Source of the DNA: an uncultured Loktanella sp.
GTDB taxonomy: Bacteria > Pseudomonadota > Alphaproteobacteria > Rhodobacterales > Rhodobacteraceae
DNA length: 7,848 bases
Direction of reading: 5' to 3'
Assembly (NCBI GenBank): GCA_913061335.1
Contig: CAJXTP010000134.1
Coordinates: forward strand, 1-7,848
The translations under genes were made by a program, and so were the position numbers. The notes under the pieces are model-generated. The model was given only the letters and a program-made list of their open reading frames with translations. It ran no database searches and was not told where the DNA came from. Positions 4,753-7,848 of the stretch are shown piece after piece. Positions within the stretch are counted from its first letter, which is position 1; each line of letters starts with the position of its first letter.

Positions 4753-4767
4753 AAGGAGAGTTGATTG
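4753..4767 (+). promoter_or_regulatory. Shine-Dalgarno fixing the TTG start of ybeZ/phoH
   Basis: AAGGAG at 4753-4758 is six bases before TTG 4765. Nearby upstream ATG (4736) and GTG (4748) codons are out of frame, and no in-frame ATG occurs for about 90 codons downstream. The frame and the ribosome site together point to TTG as the initiator. Confidence 0.8.
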
Positions 4768-5769
4768 GCTTCTGATCTGACCGACACCGCGGAATCCACA
4801 TTGGAATTCCCTGATAACTTCCTTTTGATTGACCTTTGCGGCGAATACGACCGCAACCTTGCCACGTTAGAGCAGGCTTATGGTGTGCAAATCCTGCGCC
4901 GTGGCAATCAGCTTTCAGTGGTTGGCGAAGACGGCCCCCGCCAAGAAACGTTAGATGCGCTCAAATCACTGTACCAACGCCTAGAGGCTGGCCGCACGCT
5001 AGAACCCGGTGATATCGACCGCGAATTGCGTATGGGCGGTCCCGATGCAACAGGTGCCCCAGAGGCAGGCGATCAGCGCGAGCTGTTTAAAGGCGGAACC
5101 GAGCGGGTCGAAATTAAGACCCGCAAGAAATTGGTCGAACCGCGCACCGAAGCCCAAAAGGCCTATGTGCAGGCGTTGTTCGACAAAGAATTGTCGTTCG
5201 GCATTGGCCCCGCAGGCACTGGCAAAACCTATCTGGCCGTTGCTGTCGGCGTGAACATGTTGATCAGCGGCAAAGTCGATAAAATCATTCTGTCTCGCCC
5301 CGCCGTAGAGGCAGGCGAAAAGCTGGGCTATTTGCCGGGCGATATGAAAGACAAAGTCGATCCCTATATGCGGCCCCTCTATGATGCTTTGGCCGACTTT
5401 TTGCCCGGCAAACAGGCCGCCAAAATGATGGAAGAAAAGATCATCGAGATTGCGCCGCTTGCATTTATGCGTGGCCGTACCCTGTCAAACGCGTTTGTGG
5501 TGCTCGACGAGGCCCAAAATGCCACATCGATGCAGATGAAAATGTTTTTGACACGGCTCGGCCAAGGATCGCGCATGGTCATTACTGGCGACCGCACCCA
5601 GATCGATTTGCCGCGCGGTGTGTCGTCTGGCCTGTGGGATGCCGAGCGCATGCTCAAACACATCCCCAAGATCAGCTTTAGTTATTTCACGTCAAAAGAC
5701 GTGGTGCGCCATCCGTTGGTCGCGGCAATAATCGAGGCCTATGAAAAAGAAGATGAAGCAAACCGATGA
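4765..5769 (+). CDS. ybeZ: PhoH-like (YbeZ-type) P-loop ATPase
   Basis: The 334-residue product has a less conserved N-terminal region (to about 120) and a C-terminal PhoH ATPase domain. Walker A is GPAGTGKT at 148-155, Walker B VVLDEAQN has Asp248-Glu249, and a sensor-type ITGDRTQIDLPRG spans 273-285. The signature stretches ILSRPAVEAGEKLGYLPGD, DKVDPYMRPLYDAL and DVVRHPLVAAIIEAYE are all present. YbeZ is a cytoplasmic ATPase or putative RNA helicase that partners the neighbouring endoribonuclease YbeY in rRNA and ribosome maturation. Translation appears to start at TTG 4765. The stop overlaps the ybeY start as ATGA (5766-5769), implying translational coupling. It may also be listed as phoH, but linkage to ybeY and corC favours ybeZ over the phosphate-starvation phoH of E. 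coli. Confidence 0.95.
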   Translation: MASDLTDTAESTLEFPDNFLLIDLCGEYDRNLATLEQAYGVQILRRGNQLSVVGEDGPRQETLDALKSLYQRLEAGRTLEPGDIDRELRMGGPDATGAPEAGDQRELFKGGTERVEIKTRKKLVEPRTEAQKAYVQALFDKELSFGIGPAGTGKTYLAVAVGVNMLISGKVDKIILSRPAVEAGEKLGYLPGDMKDKVDPYMRPLYDALADFLPGKQAAKMMEEKIIEIAPLAFMRGRTLSNAFVVLDEAQNATSMQMKMFLTRLGQGSRMVITGDRTQIDLPRGVSSGLWDAERMLKHIPKISFSYFTSKDVVRHPLVAAIIEAYEKEDEANR

Positions 5770-6251
5770 CCGTTGATTGCGTAATAGAAGACCCGCGCTG
5801 GGATGGCGCTGGGCTAGAAGAACTGTCCGACCATGCTGCCCAAGCCACGTTCAATCACCTTAATTTACAGGGGTTTGAGGCCTGCGTGATGGGATGCTCC
5901 GACGACCGGATCGCCACGTTGAACGCTGATTTTCGCGGCAAACCTGTGCCAACAAATGTTCTCAGCTGGCCATCAGATGAACGCGGCGCTGACGTGGACG
6001 GCGCCGCGCCGCTGCCCCCTGATCCGACCGATCCAGAGCTGGGCGATATTGCGATTTCTTATGACACCTGCCTGTCCGAGGCTTCGGCGGCAGGCAAAAC
6101 CATGCATGATCACACCACCCATTTGGTCGTTCACGGTCTGTTACATTTGCTTGGCTATGATCACGAGCGTGACGCAGATGCCACCCTCATGGAGGGCTTG
6201 GAAACGCGGATACTTGGCAAACTAGGCATTGCGGACCCATATAGGGTATAA
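5766..6251 (+). CDS. ybeY: YbeY, single-strand-specific metallo-endoribonuclease (rRNA maturation)
   Basis: The 161-residue length is normal for the UPF0054 family. The zinc-binding motif HGLLHLLGYDH gives His123, His127 and His133, followed by ERDADATLME. The conserved FRGKPVPTNVLSWP segment (56-69) includes Arg57, at the position of the catalytic-cleft arginine of E. coli YbeY. GDIAIS (93-98) is the family beta-strand. YbeY acts in the cytoplasm in 16S rRNA 3'-end maturation and ribosome quality control. Its ATG overlaps the ybeZ stop by four bases, and its stop lies 39 bases before the preferred corC start. The middle insertion ADVDGAAPLPPDPTDPE (75-91) is Pro/Asp-rich and longer than in E. 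coli. All key residues are intact. Confidence 0.96.
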   Translation: MTVDCVIEDPRWDGAGLEELSDHAAQATFNHLNLQGFEACVMGCSDDRIATLNADFRGKPVPTNVLSWPSDERGADVDGAAPLPPDPTDPELGDIAISYDTCLSEASAAGKTMHDHTTHLVVHGLLHLLGYDHERDADATLMEGLETRILGKLGIADPYRV

Positions 6252-6290
6252 GGTCGATCGTGTATGGGCGAAATATTAGGTAAGGAAAAG

Positions 6291-7184
6291 ATGGGCGACA
6301 CAACCGAAGGGTCCTCTATTGCGGCGCAAAGCGCGCAAGATGACCCCACTGAGATGCGAAATCGCGGATTTATTGGCCGCTTCTTTGACGCCCTAAGCCC
6401 GTCCGAAGCCGTCGCTGGCGGCGCACAAGAAGACAACCCAAGACCCGTATTGCCTGCAACTCCGATGCCCGGGATGCTCAACTTGCGCCGCATGCGCGTG
6501 CAAGATGTGGCGATTCCCAAGACTGATATCGTTGCTGTGTCGGTGACGGCCAGCAAGGATGAACTTGTAAAAGTATTCCGGTCCAGTGGCATGACGCGAT
6601 TGCCGGTTTATGACGGCACGCTGGACACGCCCATCGGCATCGCAAACCTCAAAGATTTCGCACTGAAATTCGGGTTCAATGGCGGCATCGACGACTATGA
6701 TCTGCGCGCTATGCTGCGCCCGCTGTTGTATGTACCCCCATCAATGCCGCTTGGCGTATTGCTGCAAAAAATGCAGTCAGAACGGATTCACATGGCCTTG
6801 GTCATTGATGAATACGGCGGCACCGACGGTTTGGTCACGATTGAAGATTTGATCGAACAGGTCGTCGGCGCGATTGAAGACGAGCATGATATCGACGAAG
6901 AAAAATCGTTCACACGCGAAAGCGACGGCATCTATGTGGCCCTCGCGCGCACCGACCTCGAAGAATTCGAAGCAGAAGTTGGCATTAACCTAACCGATCA
7001 CCCCGAGATCGACGAGGAAGAAGTCGACACTCTTGGTGGCCTCGTGTTCATGCTGTCCGGTTCTGTGCCCGCGCGCGGCGAGATTATCGTGCATCCTGAT
7101 GGCACCGAATTCGAAGTCCTTGATGCTGACCCCCGCCGGATCAAACGCTTGCGCGTCCGCCTGCCCAACGCAACGCGCGATTAA
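6291..7184 (+). CDS. ybeX: CorC/YbeX-type CBS-domain protein (HlyC/CorC family)
   Basis: The 297-residue soluble protein has a polar, low-complexity N-terminus (1-60) and then two CBS motifs. CBS1 is at about 69-125, from MRVQDVAIPKTDIVAV to DGTLDTPIGIANLKDF. CBS2 is at about 135-195, from MLRPLLYVPPSMPL to DEYGGTDGLVTIEDLIEQVVG, the hallmark CorC block. A C-terminal CorC_HlyC domain (about 205-290) includes EIDEEEVDTLGGLVF and a DADPRRIKRLRVRLP end. It lacks the DUF21 membrane domain of larger CorB-type proteins. Family roles are magnesium/cobalt efflux and, for YbeX, ribosome metabolism linked with YbeY; which applies here is not visible. ATG 6291 follows AAGGA (6282-6286). ATG 6264, with AAGG at 6250-6253, would add nine residues and cannot be excluded. 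Confidence 0.94.
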   Translation: MGDTTEGSSIAAQSAQDDPTEMRNRGFIGRFFDALSPSEAVAGGAQEDNPRPVLPATPMPGMLNLRRMRVQDVAIPKTDIVAVSVTASKDELVKVFRSSGMTRLPVYDGTLDTPIGIANLKDFALKFGFNGGIDDYDLRAMLRPLLYVPPSMPLGVLLQKMQSERIHMALVIDEYGGTDGLVTIEDLIEQVVGAIEDEHDIDEEKSFTRESDGIYVALARTDLEEFEAEVGINLTDHPEIDEEEVDTLGGLVFMLSGSVPARGEIIVHPDGTEFEVLDADPRRIKRLRVRLPNATRD

Positions 7185-7848
7185 ACTGGTGCTGATCCCT
7201 TTTGGATTGGGCCTCGTGGCGGGCATGGGCCAAGCCCCTTGGGGACTCTGGTTCGTGACTGTTGCGGCACTGGCAATCTGGTTAAATTGCCCGAAATCCA
7301 CCCGCCGTGCGGCGTTCCGCGAAGGCTGGCTTTTCGGCGCAGGCTATTTTGCGGTATCCCTGCATTGGATCGTGTCGCCGTTCTTGGTCGATATCGGTTC
7401 AACAGGCTGGATGGCGCCATTCGCCCTGATCTTGATGGCGGGTGGCGCGGCGCTGTTCTGGGCTGCGGCCAGCTACGTGGCCCGTCCGCACAGCATGATT
7501 TCGGCGGGCCTGATGATCGCTGGCGCAGAGGCTTTGCGCAGCTACCTATTCACCGGATTTCCATGGGCGTTGCTGGGTCACATCTGGATCGACACACCGC
7601 TGGCCCAACTTGCAGCATTCGGTGGACCGCATCTACTGACGTTGGTGACGGTCATGCTTGGCTTGGCGTTCGCACTGCTCTGGCAAAGACAGATTTGGCC
7701 GCTGACAATCCCCGTGGCCGCCATGCTCGGATGGGCCGTTTTAGGCGCGGGGCCTGTGCCAGATTACACCGGCCCAACGGTGCGGCTGGTCCAACCCAAC
7801 GCAGCACAGGCCGACAAATGGGACCCGATCAAAAGCCAAGTGTTCTTT
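7123..7848 (+). CDS. lnt: Lnt, apolipoprotein N-acyltransferase, N-terminal part (runs off the window)
   Basis: An open frame continues to the last base, giving about 242 residues from ATG 7123. It shows successive hydrophobic helices (AIKLVLIPFGLGLVAGMGQAP; FVTVAALAIWL; FGAGYFAVSLHWIVSPFLV; MAPFALILMAGGAALFWAA; and later ones), as in the eight-helix membrane domain of Lnt. Family signatures include APWG, SLHWIV, EALRSYLFTGFPW and the onset of the nitrilase domain, VRLVQPNAAQADKWDP. The catalytic Glu-Lys-Cys residues lie beyond the end. Lnt adds the third acyl chain to lipoproteins in the inner membrane, a step the lipoprotein encoded upstream would undergo. The start is uncertain: ATG 7123 overlaps corC by 62 bases and has only a weak ribosome site, while GTG 7189 is a shorter choice. 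The fourth place in ybeZ-ybeY-ybeX-lnt matches the classical order. Confidence 0.92.
   Translation, partial: MLTPAGSNACASACPTQRAIKLVLIPFGLGLVAGMGQAPWGLWFVTVAALAIWLNCPKSTRRAAFREGWLFGAGYFAVSLHWIVSPFLVDIGSTGWMAPFALILMAGGAALFWAAASYVARPHSMISAGLMIAGAEALRSYLFTGFPWALLGHIWIDTPLAQLAAFGGPHLLTLVTVMLGLAFALLWQRQIWPLTIPVAAMLGWAVLGAGPVPDYTGPTVRLVQPNAAQADKWDPIKSQVFF

Noticed and set aside
1..7848. tRNA, rRNA, CRISPR array, phage or defence genes
   Set aside because: No tRNA-like cloverleaf, repeat-spacer pattern, integrase or attachment-site duplication was noticed on either strand; gaps between genes are all under about 210 bases.

Overview
The window looks like the start of a draft-genome contig from an alphaproteobacterium, most likely a marine Rhodobacterales (roseobacter-type) organism. 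The evidence is an Irr regulator divergent from fabA, a Rhodobacterales-type MiaB, and the block miaB ... ybeZ (PhoH-like) - ybeY - ybeX (CorC-like) - lnt. This taxonomic call is inference from remembered family sequences and gene order; no search was run.

Layout. Bases 1-46 are not genomic: they read as the end of an Illumina P7 primer, an 8-base i7 index and the Nextera read-2/mosaic-end adapter, left untrimmed at the contig edge. Real sequence starts at 47, inside fabA, of which only the first 15 codons are present on the minus strand (47-91). A short divergent region separates it from irr (253-669, +). Next is an apparent REP island. A hairpin with a GTAG foot (668-690) touches the irr stop. 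It is followed by a RAYT-type transposase relative (742-1296) whose HUH histidines and catalytic tyrosine are replaced, and then by a second, mirror-oriented hairpin/GTAG element (1199-1220). A conserved protein with a glycosyltransferase-2-like look (1226-2089) lies on the minus strand, convergent with the RAYT and divergent from miaB.

From 2206 everything is on the plus strand. miaB (2206-3519) makes the tRNA methylthio modification. A 209-base leader with a perfect dyad and a hairpin precedes a two-gene envelope operon: a secreted OmpA-like peptidoglycan-binding protein (3729-4301) and a small lipoprotein (4314-4634). These share a strikingly similar 33-residue two-cysteine module. A strong intrinsic terminator (4664-4690) closes that unit. 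The RNA/ribosome and envelope operon follows: ybeZ/phoH (4765-5769, TTG start with a strong Shine-Dalgarno), ybeY (overlapping by ATGA), corC/ybeX, and lnt, which overlaps corC and runs off the window.

How the genes relate. The ybeZ-ybeY-ybeX-lnt order matches the classical enterobacterial miaB-ybeZYX-lnt locus, but here the OmpA-like/lipoprotein pair with its own terminator sits between miaB and ybeZ. Lnt acylates mature lipoproteins such as the one encoded upstream. The most unusual items are the catalytically stripped RAYT between two covarying REP-like hairpins, and the shared module of the two envelope proteins.
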